64,000 nucleotides of DNA from Daphnia pulex (taxonomy: Eukaryota > Arthropoda > Branchiopoda > Diplostraca > Daphniidae). The number at the start of each line of letters is the position of its first letter. Within the stretch, counting starts at the first letter, position 1. The translations under genes were made by a program, and so were the position numbers. Shown here piece by piece: positions 1 through 12,764 of the stretch. The notes beneath the pieces were generated by a model. The model saw only the letters and a program-made list of their open reading frames with translations, made no database searches and had not been told where the DNA came from. The stretch covers positions 4,667,501-4,731,500 of the forward strand of contig NC_060018.1 of NCBI RefSeq assembly GCF_021134715.1. The letters run 5' to 3'.

Positions 1-1076
1 TCATAGAAACCGGCCTTTTTCTTTCTGCAGGTTGACGTTGCTGGGGATGGGTCTACAAAAACCAATATCAAAATAAATATCAAATCATAAATGATAATGG
101 CTTAAATTTTAGTCACTTTAAAAATACCACATTTGACATTTGAGTCATTTGACTCGTTTCTTCGGTGAATGAATAAATCTTTCATTTCGAACCGTTTGAA
201 GGACAGTTATATTCCAGCACTTACCAATGCTATGTTTAACGAAACTCAACATGAAGTTAATCTATGAAAAAAAAAGAAAAGATTTGAACTTGAACCTTCA
301 CTGATGATCAGTTGACCATGACCACTTCCTTTTCACATAGATTCAACATATCTGGTTCTGATCAGACCAAAGAGAAATCAAGTCAGCAGCTACTCTGCCT
401 ACTCACCTTTAACAAATATCTTTAAAAAACAGAAGCTTTTAATTGGTCTCGTAGAATGCATGCCATGATTGGAATTAATTGTGCTGTATTATTCCTTCTA
501 GAAGAGACGAAAACACTGAAAAAATCCTTGTAAGAACTCCAGACGCAACATCACATTTCGAAGCCTCATCCTTTTCGAATCCCTAGTATTGAGAACTGAC
601 ATGACAGTTGAAATTGAGCAATGTCTGGAGGATCGCAACAGTTAAATGACATAGGTTGCTTTGAGTAAACCCTTCCCTATAAAACGGAACCAACAGGATA
701 CCGTAAATGTTTAAAGAAGGTCGGGTCCTGAAGAAAAACTCGCTCGCGCAGCAAGGGATTAAAAGAGTAGTCAATTAGTCAATTACTCAAGTCTGAAATT
801 GAACTAAACATATACTACAGATTATTTTTAGTGATTAATTGGGCGATAAAAGATTTCGGCGAGTTGATACGAAAAAGCAGACAAATAATTATTAACGAAA
901 ATGTAACGGATTATTTTTCTACTAACAGATGGCGTGAATCACCAAAATAAGCGTTAAGCAAAAAAACTTTATCAGCTGTGCTACGTATTGTTGTGCTTAT
1001 TGAACGAAAACAATTTTGTACAAAAAAATTTGTTTGTTTCGAAAGTAAAATTACACATACCAAATTAATTACCAAC
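1..1076. other. Upstream intergenic sequence, no gene seen
   Basis: AT-rich sequence before the MMADHC start codon. No open frame carries recognisable motifs and no RNA gene or repeat was seen. The last few hundred bases should hold the MMADHC promoter and 5' UTR. The first bases include a pyrimidine-rich tract ending in CAG near position 30, which could be a splice acceptor of a gene lying outside the window, but no coding continuation was found. Confidence 0.4.
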
Positions 1077-2440
1077 ATGGCTTCGAGAGTAAGTATAAAA
1101 CTTTGATTTTGACGATTAAAACCAATTGGTTTTTCTTCAGTTTATCGCTATATGCTAGAATTTGTTGGATGGCTACTTATACTTATACACTGCCCTTTCC
1201 ACATATTAATAAAAACATTTTTTAAAATTCTTAAGCTACTGTCCCGACGTTATTTCATCATCTCTGGAAAAGATTTGAAATCTTATGCCAAAGCTCTGCA
1301 TCAGCCTCATGGGAAACATTTTTCATCCCAAGGAAGTGGTGATAAACGCCATCCACATGCAATTGTACTTCTAGATGAAAATGCTGATGGTAAGTTTAAA
1401 GCTGATCTTTTCTTCCAGATATTGCAGCTATTTTTTTTTCTAATGATAGGTACAACAGTGTGGCCAGATCCAAGTTTAGGATTACTAGGTCCAAAAGATT
1501 TGAGAATGCCCTTGCCTGGTAATGTTGGATTTTCTCATCGTATTTCTCCTTCTGTATCACCAGCTACTGTCCAAAGCACAAAAAAGACATGGCAGGATAC
1601 AGAACTGTTTTCCACATTAACTAATTACGAGAGGCAGTATCAAGTTGTAAAACAGTCAGCTCAAGAAGATCTTGATGAACTTAATTCAACAGAAATAGAA
1701 GAACTTTTATTGGACCTACCTCAGCCATCAGATGTCCTTGAATGTGTTGCTCAAGACTGTCCTAAACTCGTTCGAAAAGGTAAAAACAAACAGTTGTCAC
1801 ATTGAAAACCGCAAAATTTGCCTAAACTGCAGCTTGATTACTTTAGATTTTGCTGATCTTTTCCCCAGTCGTGATGTCACATTCGGCCCCTTGACTGTAG
1901 TAACATTGGCTCAGAAAACCAAAAGCGATATGAGCTCATGGAGTGAAGTTGTAGAATACGAAAGGGAAGAGCTCGTCGCCTGTGTACGTTGTTCTAGCAA
2001 TTTTTATTTTCAATTTAAGTTTGTTTCATTAATTTACACTTTTGTTTAGTTTGTCGACGCTGCCAAAGAAATTTGCGAACAACTGCAGAATGACGGCTAT
2101 TGGTCTGATTTTATCGATCCTTCTTCTGGTCGACCGTATTTGGGAAGCTATACGAATGCCACGTTGTTCGAAACAGATGAACGTTATCGTCATTTAGGAT
2201 TTTCCATAGAAGATCTCGGATGCTGTAAAATCATTCGTCACGGTACATGGGGAACTCATGCGTTTGTCGGTAAGATTGAACATACGACCTTTTTAATTTT
2301 GATAAAATTTGAGAATGCATATCAAAATTCTTACAATAACAAGAATACGATTAATATTTTCAGGATGTATTTTTACCAATGCTCCTTTTGACGGCGATGC
2401 GCTGCAAGACGTTCTTCGTAGTCATCGTTTGAAAAATTAG
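1077..2440 (+). CDS. MMADHC: Methylmalonic aciduria and homocystinuria type D protein (cobalamin trafficking)
   Basis: Six exons read by phase: 1077-1088, 1236-1389, 1450-1779, 1847-1983, 2050-2269, 2364-2440, giving about 309 residues (human 296). MMADHC accepts cobalamin from the MMACHC step and directs it to cytosolic methionine synthase or mitochondrial methylmalonyl-CoA mutase. Diagnostic blocks are TVWPDPSLG and LPGNVGF in exon 3, [15 protein letters not shown] across exons 3-4, [10 protein letters not shown] and [10 protein letters not shown] in exon 4, and [26 protein letters not shown] and [14 protein letters not shown] in exon 5. The N-terminus is basic and hydroxylated, like a mitochondrial leader. 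Exon 1 codes only MASR; skipping an in-frame stop just after the first possible acceptor favours the acceptor at 1235. It converges on the ACK gene. Family assignment is very secure; the first two exons are less so. Confidence 0.95.
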
Positions 2441-3361
2441 GTCAAATTAATGCAATCTGTGTAGGTAATCTTCGAAATTAACAATATTTTTTTACGTGGG
2501 GGAAGATATTAAAATTTTTCTTATAACATACTCCAATCTAATTTATTTCTTGTACTTCTTACCAGTCAAGAATTTATTGGCTAGCTGATTGATTGCCGGA
2601 CGACAGGATGAACGACGACGCGACATTAAACTGCAAAATATGAGTTATGTTAAAAAAAAAGGATCATCTTTCTTTACCGGTTTAATTGCTTTCCTGTCAC
2701 CACGTTAGTAGCTGATAATCTGTTGCAAAGTTGAAGTGAATTGAATATTGTTGTATGATTCGCCTCTACTTCCTTATTGTTTTACGACATTCATCTCTTG
2801 GAGAAACAAACAATTGAAAAAAAAACCTCGTTCTGACTTCTGAAACAGTTAATTAGGAATTGGCTAATGCAGTCATAGTAACGTGTGTATTGGCAATCGT
2901 CTACCTCTACTTATCTGCAACGAAGGATTAATTAATATTTCAGAATTCAGATCATGAAAATGCACTGAACTTAATATCAATCATGGGAAGGAATTTTCTA
3001 TCCCAATGAGAGGCTCTAGAAAAGATTTTGAGAGAACTCTGTTCATATGATACGTGAGAAAAGACTAGAAAAGCCAAGCAAAAGCAGGAAATACAGAGAT
3101 TCAATCTTAATTATTAGGCCAAGCGAGCGATGTATAAATTGTATACTGTGAAATACGAAGGAAACCATTACCGACTAAAGATTGAAGGCACTCGAATGAG
3201 TACATTAGGGCTTGCGTACTGGTAACTCACCAAACACTTTTCTACAGATGTATGTACAAGAATTATGTTTGGCCATTTTCCAATTAAACAAAAAGTTAAT
3301 ATTGAGATATTGTAGGAATATGAGAGCTGCATTAAGTGCTGGCTAGCTGCTGTATATGTGC
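2441..3361. other. 3'-to-3' region between MMADHC and ACK, with a possible short spliced frame on the minus strand
   Basis: This holds both genes' 3' ends. On the minus strand a segment ending near 2679 (donor GTAAAG) and one starting at 2630 after an acceptor CAG join in phase, and the second runs open to a stop at 2543 with a basic end (LANKFLTGKKYKK). No start codon or known family could be assigned. It may be an alternative 3' end of the ACK gene, a tiny separate gene, or chance. Confidence 0.25.
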
Positions 3362-5979
3362 TTAAACACGAGTGCAATCTTCTCTGTTGGCTGCCTGTGA
3401 AATTAGATGAGCAGCAGCCCGTGCAACATCCCAGCAATTATGATTGAGAGATTCTTTGAGAAGCCGGCTATGACTCGTCAAATGCGGATGTGTCATCGAC
3501 AGTAAGGAACACAATTTTATCAATTTAATAGCTTTGTGGACATCCCACTCGGTTTCATCCAATGCTGAAAGGCATTCATCAGGCGAGGTTTTCTCTTTTC
3601 CCAAAACCTTTTGCATAATTCGAACCTAAACGAGGAAAAAAAATGTTAAAATTGTATTACACTAGAAAAGGCCGTAAATTACCTCATCGGAATCTGTTCC
3701 TTGGGCAGGGCCACGAGTTCGTTTAGAATTAGGTCGGTCGCACGCAAAATCCAACAAGTCTTCACATGAAACATGATCCTTGCTTTGATACAAGGACGAC
3801 GATGACGTAACTGATTGGTTCGTCTCTTCTTCCATATCATCAAGTGCCTCCAATTCTGAGGCAATCTGACTATCGTAACTGTCATCTAGGTTGCACGCAG
3901 CTCTAGGAGGTTTGGCAGGCGGCAATGAAGATAAGTTTACTTCTGTCGGTGGTAGGCTCATGTTACCCGTCAACGGAGGGGATAATGGCGAATCCGGATT
4001 AGAATTCCCTTCACTACTCACGCCCCATCGGTTAGGATTGGGTAAATTCGTTGGATAAATAAGGGGATGTTTTCGTTGATGTCTCGGCTTAGTGGGGACT
4101 GTCGGACGAGTGCGATCACGCGGAGGCAAAGGCAAAGGATTATTATCCCCATCTTCTCCCTCTTCTTCTTTCACACTCGCTTGTTCACGTAGCCAAGAGT
4201 TACTTGGCTGCGCCATAGATTCTTCATATCCGGGAGGACGGTAATGGTTGAAATTGTTGAAATTGGAATTTTCAATTACCAAAGGCGCCGGTTTGTTGAG
4301 ACGAGGTTTTGGAGAAACTGGAGGCGGTCCTAATTTTCCACGGTCAACCCGGGCGAGGCTTGCAAACGCGATACTTTCCATGGTATCCTGGAGGAAACAA
4401 CAAAGTTCTTTTAAATAAATTTACTTCGTAAAGAAAAAAAACAAAAAAAAAACAACGCTTATTTACCTTTAACTCACGACTATCTCGTGATGATTGCGAG
4501 TGATGTTTGTTTCCTCGTATTTTAGGTCTTACAACCGTCAACCCACCGGAACGTAACATTCGAAGTGGATTAGAATCTTCCGGCTCGCTAGGAGGGGTAG
4601 GAGCTGCAGGGAGATGTTGGCTGATGACAGGGCTATCCGCAACCGGTTTTTCAATCAGGATATTGTATGCCGATTTGGATTCTTCCGTTAAAATCGACTG
4701 TGAAACGCAAGAAGTAGAACGAAATAGAAGAAGGCGAAAGAATACAAGCAAACAAAAAAAAAGAAATAAGAATAAGTTAAAAAGGAAATAATAAAAATTT
4801 TAGTTGGCTACTTTTTTTCTAATACGTAGTAATAAAAAACAAATCAAATAAATCAAAAATAAGTGAAGAACAGAAAAATCTAAACGCTCAAAAATTCGCG
4901 GGTAAATTCTGGATATTCTTCTTCGTCGAGAGAAGAGTTGGCAGAAGAGAGAGCTAATGAAAATGATCTATGTAGACTAAATGATTCACGAGAGTCAGAA
5001 TTCTACACATAAATAAAATAGATGTAAATAAAATACGTTTCGGGCAAATAGAGTAAACGAAAAGTTAAATTGAAAAATAGATTAGTTGTGAGCGATAATC
5101 TGACGGGACGAAATTGTATCAACTAAACGCGGTTCTTTGTTTAAAAATAATTATTGAGCTAGAAACTTTGGTTAAACATGACCAATTATGAATTATTATA
5201 ACTTAATTTGAAATACTAGAATACGAAAACAATTTCAGAGGCTATGAATATACCTGAAGATCAGCGATAGATGCAGCTTCCTGAGCGAAATTGCGACGCT
5301 CATGTTTTGGGCTAGTTTTCCCACTAAATTTGAAGGAAAACTTGCGCTTGCTTGGCGATGAAGGCGTGCGGGGCGAATCCAAAGACATAGTTGCCATGTG
5401 CCCTGAGACAGAGTGATCTACAGCATCATAAGCGCTGCTAGATTTTGCATCCAACTCCAGCATGGAACGTGTAGCAAGCTCGTTAGCCATGGCAATGGCT
5501 TGATCTAGGGTCCTCTGATCAGAGGCTGAAATGGGTTTGACCTACAATCAAAATCACGAAAACTACTTTAGTCAATTGCAGCGAATTGATTACAAAGATG
5601 TAATTACGTGGGCTTGTTTTTTGCGCAACGTATCTCTAAGTGTCCCACGTTTACTCTCCGGTTGACTACCCGGTAAACTACTTTGATCTTCTTTCCAATC
5701 AAAATGTCTGTCCGTGTAAGGTGAGTGGGTCATGTGTGAAGCGCTACCACCACCTAGCGCACGCAAAACTTCGTCCATCAGACTGGGACCGAGGTCGAAG
5801 CCCGGGCTATCAGTTACTTCTTCATCACTGATCTCGTGGTATTCGTGTGGTCCAGGAAAAGCGTCAACCGGGACCTGATTAATGCCCTGCAAGGCTTTCT
5901 GGTTAGCCACAGCAAGGAAGCCAGGCGTAGGAGGTGCCGAATTACCGTCTTTTTCACTGGCAGTATCGGACCAATTGTG

Positions 5980-6025
<46 letters not shown>

Positions 6026-8656
6026 GAAATTAATTTCTAGGAACTAGTGTAAGTACACAATCAATAAATTACCCGCTGCTGGTCCGGCTCTTCCGCGATC
6101 ACCAAACCTTGCAAGCAATGGCGCTCTATCAGACAGATCTGATGACGCACTGTTTATAGAAAAGGCTGACGGAGGGCCACACATTGGTGACGCAGGGCCA
6201 GGTGATGGCGTTAACGGCACATCTGTTCCCCCATGGTTGTTCCCATTGCTGGACACATTTTGGATATCATCTTGAGGTTTGTAGGGACTGACTACTTGCT
6301 TCGGTAACTGGTGATACTAAATTACATTTAAATTTTGCTTTATAAAATACCAATGATAAAAATGTAGATACTTTATCCCCAAGGAAAGCGACGTCACCAA
6401 AATATGCTCCGTCTAATCCTACGTGACCCGTGTGCTTCAGATCGCCTTGTGGGGAACTGATCATGTCGGTCCTTAGTCTTCGTTTGGATGAATAAGCATT
6501 CTTTCCATCTGCATAATTAATGAAAGCCAATTAGTAATCTGGGTTCCACGATAAAAACTGCGGCTACGCTTGTTATAAATGGTGTCATGTGGATAGAAAA
6601 AAATATGTACTATTCATTATTATCGGTTTGGTTAGTGAGTTTTAGATTTAAAGGAAAGTTAAAAAAAGCGACAACAGCATTTATAACAAAGAAATTGTCC
6701 ATACTGTAAGTACCTCCTCTTGAAAATTGGGGTTTGATTGAAGGCAAAATGTTGCCCAAGTACGAAACCGTATGGGCAGGGTTGAACAAACCCGTTTTCC
6801 CGTTGTTGAGGACGCCCTTCCAAGAATTGGCGACTTCTGGCATAGGCCTTGAAAAGTAATTGACGGATAAATTAACACAAAGTGTCATTGAAAGCAAAAG
6901 AAATTCCCTTTCCTGTCTGAGAACTTACTTTTTATCCAGCACCGTCAAAACATCCCCGATTCTGAATTGCAGTTGGTCCCGTCGTGGTTTCGAGACATCC
7001 TCTAGGCTATCTTGGATGGCTTGGACTTGTTCTGGTTTGCACTACAAAGGAAAACCAATTGACAAATCAATTGTTAGCCCAATTCACTCAGCTACTGTAT
7101 CAAACTTGTCAAACTTACATCGGGAAGGAGGCTCATAAGATCAATGAACCTGGGTCGATTATGGGGTTCATGCTGCCAACATTTGAGCATGATGCTGTAA
7201 TAATCCTTTGGGCACGATTCAGGAGGTTCCAATCGTTGATAGTTTGGTTCGTCGATGGCTTCGAGAATTTGCTGACCAGTGAGAGCGGCCCAAGGCTGGA
7301 AGCCATAGCTGAACATTTCCCACAGAGTAACACCAAATGCCCAGACGTCCGACGCTGAAGTAAACTTCAAATAGTTGATGCATTCCGGAGCACACCAAGC
7401 AATAGGCAACTTCAGATTAACGTTGAAATTGGTCTGATAATAGTCTTTCCCTACACCAAGGGCCCGCGAGAGACCAAAGTCAGAAATTTTAATCTTATTC
7501 TTGGTAAACACAAGAATATTTCTGGCAGCTAGGTCCCTGAAGATGCCAAAGAAGTTAAAAATAATCTGTCATTACTAAACCTAAATAAACGTCACATACC
7601 TATGAATAAGTCTCTTTGATTCCAAATACTGCATTCCATCACATATTTGAATAGAAAAATCGCACAAAGAAGGCACAGGAAAACTTGGTCTGAGGGCTGG
7701 TTCTTTTAGACACTCCAACAATGAACGTAGTGGAGCCAACTCTGTTACCTAAGAGATGGAATTCCGTAGAATTTAGACGGGAAAATGATGCTGCATTACA
7801 GTAGAGGGCTACTTACCAGCATTAGGGAATTTGTATCCAAAACAACGCCGTACAGTCGAACTATATGTTCATGATCAATAGTATGCATTATAGCTGCTTC
7901 TTTAAGGAACTCCATAGGATTATTTTGCATTCGTTCTTTGCTAAGGCATTTGATCGCAACTTGAATCTGAAAAATAAATCATGTGAACTTTTTTTTTCTT
8001 AAAGATTCACTGTAAAAACTTAACATACTCTATCCCCATCTTCATTGGTCCACACTCCTTGCTGAACAATCCCGAACTCTCCAACACCCAGTTCTTTATT
8101 AACAATAATTGCCTCTGCAGGAATTATGTGTTTGCTGGGTACCTTCAGCTGGTACGATCTGTCTTTACTTCCATCATCTGGTAAGAGGATAGCCATTGAA
8201 GCCCCATCTTCTTTCTTGGCCTTGATAATCTAAAAGAAATCAGGGAAATAATTTAATGGCAGTATTGTAAGTATATCTCTGATTCAAAGTAATGTTTTTG
8301 TAGCTATCGAAACTTGCTAATGAGTCATTGTTTTCAAGATTTATGCTTACATTTTTGAATTTGTACAGGTAATTTTGTGGGCAGTGCTTGTGAAATATCT
8401 TCCTGAGTCTCCGAACTTCTGGTCTTGACAGACCAACTTGCAAAAAATCCTCATCGGTAGCATATTTTAGTTGATGCACATTATTGACCTTCAAGTGATA
8501 GCAGTGCAATTGGTGGTGTGATTTAGAGTAAAATGTTATAATTCTACAACATACCTTCAAATCATTTTTAATAGTACTATAATATTGCTGTAGCTCTGCT
8601 TCTATCAGAAATTCATAAAGACCGGGTCCAGATTTTAACATGGCAGAATGAGGCAT
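3362..8656 (-). CDS. Ack: Activated CDC42 kinase (ACK/TNK2-type non-receptor tyrosine kinase)
   Basis: Fifteen exons keep frame: 8656-8555, 8488-8351, 8229-8029, 7966-7817, 7748-7600, 7536-7119, 7041-6929, 6847-6714, 6508-6372, 6298-6073, 5981-5608, 5541-5254, 4697-4467, 4387-3683, 3625-3362; about 1,209 residues. Order: SAM-like N-terminus (1-80); tyrosine kinase with glycine loop GVGEFG (about 128-133), VAIK lysine near 153, HRDLAARN (246-253), DFG (266-268), WCAPE (294-298); SH3 (about 390-460); CRIB ISSPQGDLKHTGHVG (about 485-499), which binds GTP-CDC42; a long proline-rich tail with PLPLPPRDRTRP; and C-terminal UBA-like helices. This is the standard ACK layout, a CDC42 effector acting in endocytosis and cell-cell signalling. 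All catalytic residues are present. The ATG at 8656 lies just after an acceptor (AG at 8668-8669), so a 5' UTR exon is likely upstream. A 38-nt T run forms the polypyrimidine tract before the exon starting at 5981. Confidence 0.95.
4880..5002 (-). other. Candidate alternative terminal exon of the ACK gene
   Basis: Between the constitutive exons at 5541-5254 and 4697-4467 lies an open segment preceded by an acceptor (TGTGTAG) in the same phase. It codes 40 serine- and glutamate-rich residues, starting NSDSRESFSLHRSFSLALSS, then an in-frame TAG at 4880. No donor is obvious before the stop. Used as a last exon it would give an ACK isoform lacking the proline-rich tail and UBA. It could also be chance open sequence. 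Confidence 0.4.
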
Positions 8657-11646
8657 TGTGACAAAACCTGTCAATATAAAAATAGTCTCATATCAGGAGT
8701 TTAACTGTATAAAACAAACTCATTCTTCGTCTTACATGTAAAAATATATCGTTGTTTCTCAAAATACAGTGTTATAACAAACCATTGACGAACGATTTGG
8801 TAATATGAGCCTGATAGAATTTGGTCCCAAAATCTGCTTGACACTTGGTTTCGAGCATTTAATACGAAAAGTAGGATGGAAAACAGAATGCCACTGAACA
8901 ATCTTTAGTTGATGAAGAGAAATTCTAACTACTTCTTCATCGTTCACAAAAATTCATCATTCACAGAAACACACACGTCAGTCGAAGGCCACAGCCCATA
9001 GCTTATTAAAAATTTGGTCTCCCGTCCGTCTGCATGTACAATACCAGCTTTCCCAAATTTCCGGGGGGAGGGGAGGCATAGTATATACGACACCCAATCA
9101 GAAAAATGTCCAGGAAAATACCCCCAAAAAACATGTTTTTATTTTTCAAATTCTTAATAACAACGATAACAATTTTATTTTCGCAACCGAATTTCGATTG
9201 CAAAGTAGATCAAAGCTCCATTCCCACAGTTTTAATTAATACAATGCAGCAGTTTTTGAAAAATACTTTTGGTTCATTCATGGTGTACGTGTGTAGCTAA
9301 ACTGTAAAGATCAAGGCGTTATGACCCTTCTCACATTAAATAACGTTTAATTAGTTCATCGTTATAATAATAGCTGGTGTTGTATATACCAGCGTTTTGC
9401 TTAAAAGCACGAAGGGGGGGAGGGAAATGGAGCAAAGGAGGTCGTGTGTGTATTATAGACATGAACTTGGCCATTGGCGTGCCTGAGAAAACAAGACTTA
9501 TTTCAAAAGCTATAACCATCCAGCAGACTTCTTCCCTCTTTCCTCGTCGCTCACGTCAGTACTACATATATGCATACCGGAATAGACCTAATTTTAGAGC
9601 TACGGAAACGTGTCATCGCCTTTCCACATTTTAGCTGGTTTCCAAAGGGGGAAAAGCCAAAAGGAAGAGGGGAAAACGTCGAAGGTAAGATTTTGATTTT
9701 TTTTTTTTCTGAAAACAGAAAGTAGACACCATCTGGTTCAAGCTGCAAGCCAACACTTGATGAGCTTCCGCAATGGTAAGCTGATCGTCGGATCACAACT
9801 CCGGTTCCTTTTTCGCTGCATATTATTGACGGAACCACGCCCTGTTTTTCCCAAAATATTTTTCCTCGATACATCCACATTAGCCTTCAAGGAACGCGAC
9901 AAGATAATCCTCAAGCGTCCCTAATCACTCGCCTAGAGTCATGTTTATAAATATATCGTGGGCCAACATATTGCCGCTCTGCAATTTCCCATGCAAATTT
10001 CGGTTTGCATATATTTTTGTTAACAAACCAATCCAATGGGGTTGGAAATACAAGGAACGAACTAGGTAATAATAACGGTGAGGTCATACCAGATCTTTTA
10101 AAAGATTTTTTCGTGCAAGCGAAATATTAAAGCTACATAGTACCCACTTGAATACAGTGAATTCTCGTTTGATTGTAAAAAGACAACGTTCGGCATTTTC
10201 ACAAAGGAGTATAAAAACTGCATCATTTAATTTTAAGAGAGGCCATAGGCGACGGCTTGGAAAGACGGCGCGTTCCGACTGGCTGGTTATTACGTTAGAT
10301 TACGTGCGTAGCAGAAAAAGGCCAGCCAGTCTCAACAAAGAAATAGAAAGATTAGGCATCATTCTCGGCGTGTGGTCACTCAAATGCACTCTCACGATCC
10401 TTCCTCCATCATTTTATTATTATTATTATTTTTTTCTTTTTTTAAAAAAATAAACATTTTCTTATAGCTTGACACATTATACACACACACAGATCCCTCG
10501 AGGGCAAAATCGTTCTTTGCGGTCTATGCTGCGTGTGTGTGCGTGTATCTGGTATTTCATTTGTGTGCACGCGTATTACTCACACAAACGACACACTATA
10601 TACCCCCAACGACTGGAATGCCGCTTACTATATAGGCGCAAGACAACTTCTAGCTAGCTTCAATACATCATTCTTCTTTCAAACACTACAACATGCTGGT
10701 TGTATAAAGACATCTGATTTGAAATTACAATCAAGTATTCTGACTGATGTGAAAAGCCTTGGCGTATTTTCAAAAAAATTGTTTTGGGTTTGATTAGCAA
10801 AGATTTTCGGTTCGCTGTGTGAATGGAGCATGCCAGTGGCCTTGAACGGTATATTTGTATGAGCCGTATATATGTGGCGAGACGGTCGAGAGCAGGAACG
10901 AGCGTGACTGCACCCATACGCACTCGGCTTAAATTTCAAAGCAATTTTTTGACTTATTATAGAGCCCTGTGGCGAAAGGCGGAGGAAGGTTCCTGGAAAT
11001 TTAGTTTCCTTCCAAATATTGTGCGATTTTTCTGGCCATCATTCAACAACATGATATACCATATCCAGATTAATGTACATTTTTCAAGAGTTTAAAGGAT
11101 CAATCGACGAGTTTTCTACATTGCAGAGATGTTTTAACGCTACACGAGCTTTGAAATATTAATCAGCGATGGATCCACCCTTCCTTTTCCGTAATTTGAT
11201 CATCCATGCCGGCTTTAATAAGCATTCACCCTTATGTAATTTATTACAAATGCGCCTTTTTATGTCCCTAATTTGCCTATGAATACATATACTGTGCATG
11301 CGGGTTAAAATGGAAATGAAAACAGATCAACTTTTAATATAAATTATTTAAAAAAAATTTTATGTGTTATTTTATTCACGCATATTTACTGGAGTAGCGT
11401 GAGCATAAAAGAACAATCATAAATGCATTATCCCAAATTTCTTCGTCCAGAGTGTTGCTGACGGTGCGTGGGTTTTCCCGAGGTCTGCATGGGTGGTTGT
11501 ATATGCTAAGTTGGTTATTTTGAATTATTTCATGGACATGAAAAGATCATTTGTCCCACACACTTGGACTTTAAATAGTATTTCATGTCTGAGAAATCTT
11601 TCTTACGACCAACATTTGGCCAGTTCTGAAGAAAATAAAACAACAA
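8657..11646. other. Intergenic sequence upstream of ACK, no gene seen
   Basis: The proximal part should hold the ACK promoter and a non-coding first exon. The remainder has short open frames of low complexity, a CA/GT-rich stretch near 10480-10580 and a G-rich tract near 9062-9075. No frame showed domain motifs or convincing splice-linked continuation, and no tRNA or CRISPR-like array was seen. Confidence 0.4.
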
Positions 11647-11881
11647 CTAAAAGTATCCGTTACAGTCTCCACCACCAAACAAACAAGAGGCTTCTGAAGT
11701 GTCCGGTGATTGGCAGAAACGGTCGTTTAGATCGGGACACTTAATCGTTTGACCACTACAGCTCCAAGCACCCACATAAAAGCACTCACACGCGTGATTT
11801 GGTGGAGCCATCTTCGTTATAGCACAACCGCCACCTATGAATCGATAAAAATAACTGCAGTCGCATTCCCAAAAAGGTGCA

Positions 11882-11890
11882 TACGAAATC
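11882..11890. repeat. Left target-site duplication of the transposon
   Basis: The 9 bases TACGAAATC sit directly before the left end of the inserted element and recur exactly at 13725-13733 after the right end. A 9-bp duplication is usual for Mutator-like (MULE) transposons. Confidence 0.93.
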
Positions 11891-11989
11891 GGGTGTCCCT
11901 AAACTATGGACTTGGACAGTCCATTTTGGACTACTAAACTATGGACTTCGATCGAAAACTATGGACTTCCCCAGATGGCGCTGCCTGTC
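11891..11989. repeat. Left terminal inverted repeat (99 bp)
   Basis: Matches the reverse complement of 13626-13724 at 98 of 99 positions by direct reading. It contains three close copies of the ACTATGGACTT motif spaced about 25-45 bp apart, as in transposon ends with tandem subterminal binding sites. Confidence 0.92.
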
Positions 11990-12350
11990 CGAAACTATGG
12001 ACTTAGGGACCTAAAATATGGACTTTAACCTGCAGAAACTATGGACTCCATCAGATGGCGTTATATCCGAAACACTGGACTTGGCGTCTAAAGTATGGAC
12101 TTTAAATGTATAAACTTGGCTTTTAGATCCGAATATTTTCGCTTAAGTTTTAAACGGTTATATGAATATATCTTTTAATTAAATTTAAGCAAACCACAAA
12201 TTCATTCTGAATGGTGTATTGCGAATATTAATACACGATTTACAAGGTACATTTTGAACATTTCAAAAAAGGTTTTATTATTCTTGATTTGACATTTGAG
12301 AAAAGAAATAAAACAAAGTCATTTAACGTTTAAATGCAAGATGAGCAATA

Positions 12351-12725
12351 TCAGGGCATTTTTTTGCACTTGATGGCAGATTCGGGTATGTTCTCGCATT
12401 CCTGATGGAAATATTCTTTGCAAATGTTGCACTGTACCATAGCGTGAAATTTTTTAGGAAGGAGTTTATGAAATCCAAAGTCGGGCATCCGACACACACA
12501 GAAGAGGGGAATGGAAATTCGTTTCTTTGGTCTCCAATTTGAACGCGTTCGGAGTCCTTCGGTTGGAAAAGGAATGATGGCGCCGTCGGAAATGCATTTC
12601 ATTAGATGGCAGCGCATTTGTGACCCATCAAACCTCAATTCAGATGGATTAAATGAAAATGCCAAGGCTGTCGCAAATGCGATGGCATATAATCCGCAAC
12701 TTCCGCTTTCTTTTTGGCTTTCGCA
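12351..12725 (-). pseudogene. C48 (Ulp1-like) protease tail with PHD-type zinc finger, transposon-encoded
   Basis: A minus-strand frame, open from 12725 to a TGA at 12351-12353. It begins with QKESGSCGLYAIAFATALAF, matching the catalytic Gln and Cys block of C48 SUMO-protease-like peptidases, followed by RFDGSQMRCHLMKC, typical of transposon-encoded members, then a cysteine/histidine array (CVCRMP ... CNICKEYFHQEC) resembling a PHD finger. The upstream part of the domain, including the catalytic His and Asp, is missing: an in-frame stop occurs at 12726-12728 and the sequence beyond is unrelated. A polyadenylation signal AATAAA on this strand lies near 12275. This looks like the 3' end of a once longer gene left after internal deletion. 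Confidence 0.75.
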
Positions 12726-12764
12726 TTACCCATTATACCCATTATTTTTATCCCTTTATTTTTT

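Noticed and set aside
10148-10453. 101-codon frame in the region upstream of ACK
   Set aside because: No motifs, ends in low-complexity Tyr/Phe run from a TTA/TTC-rich stretch, no splice support.
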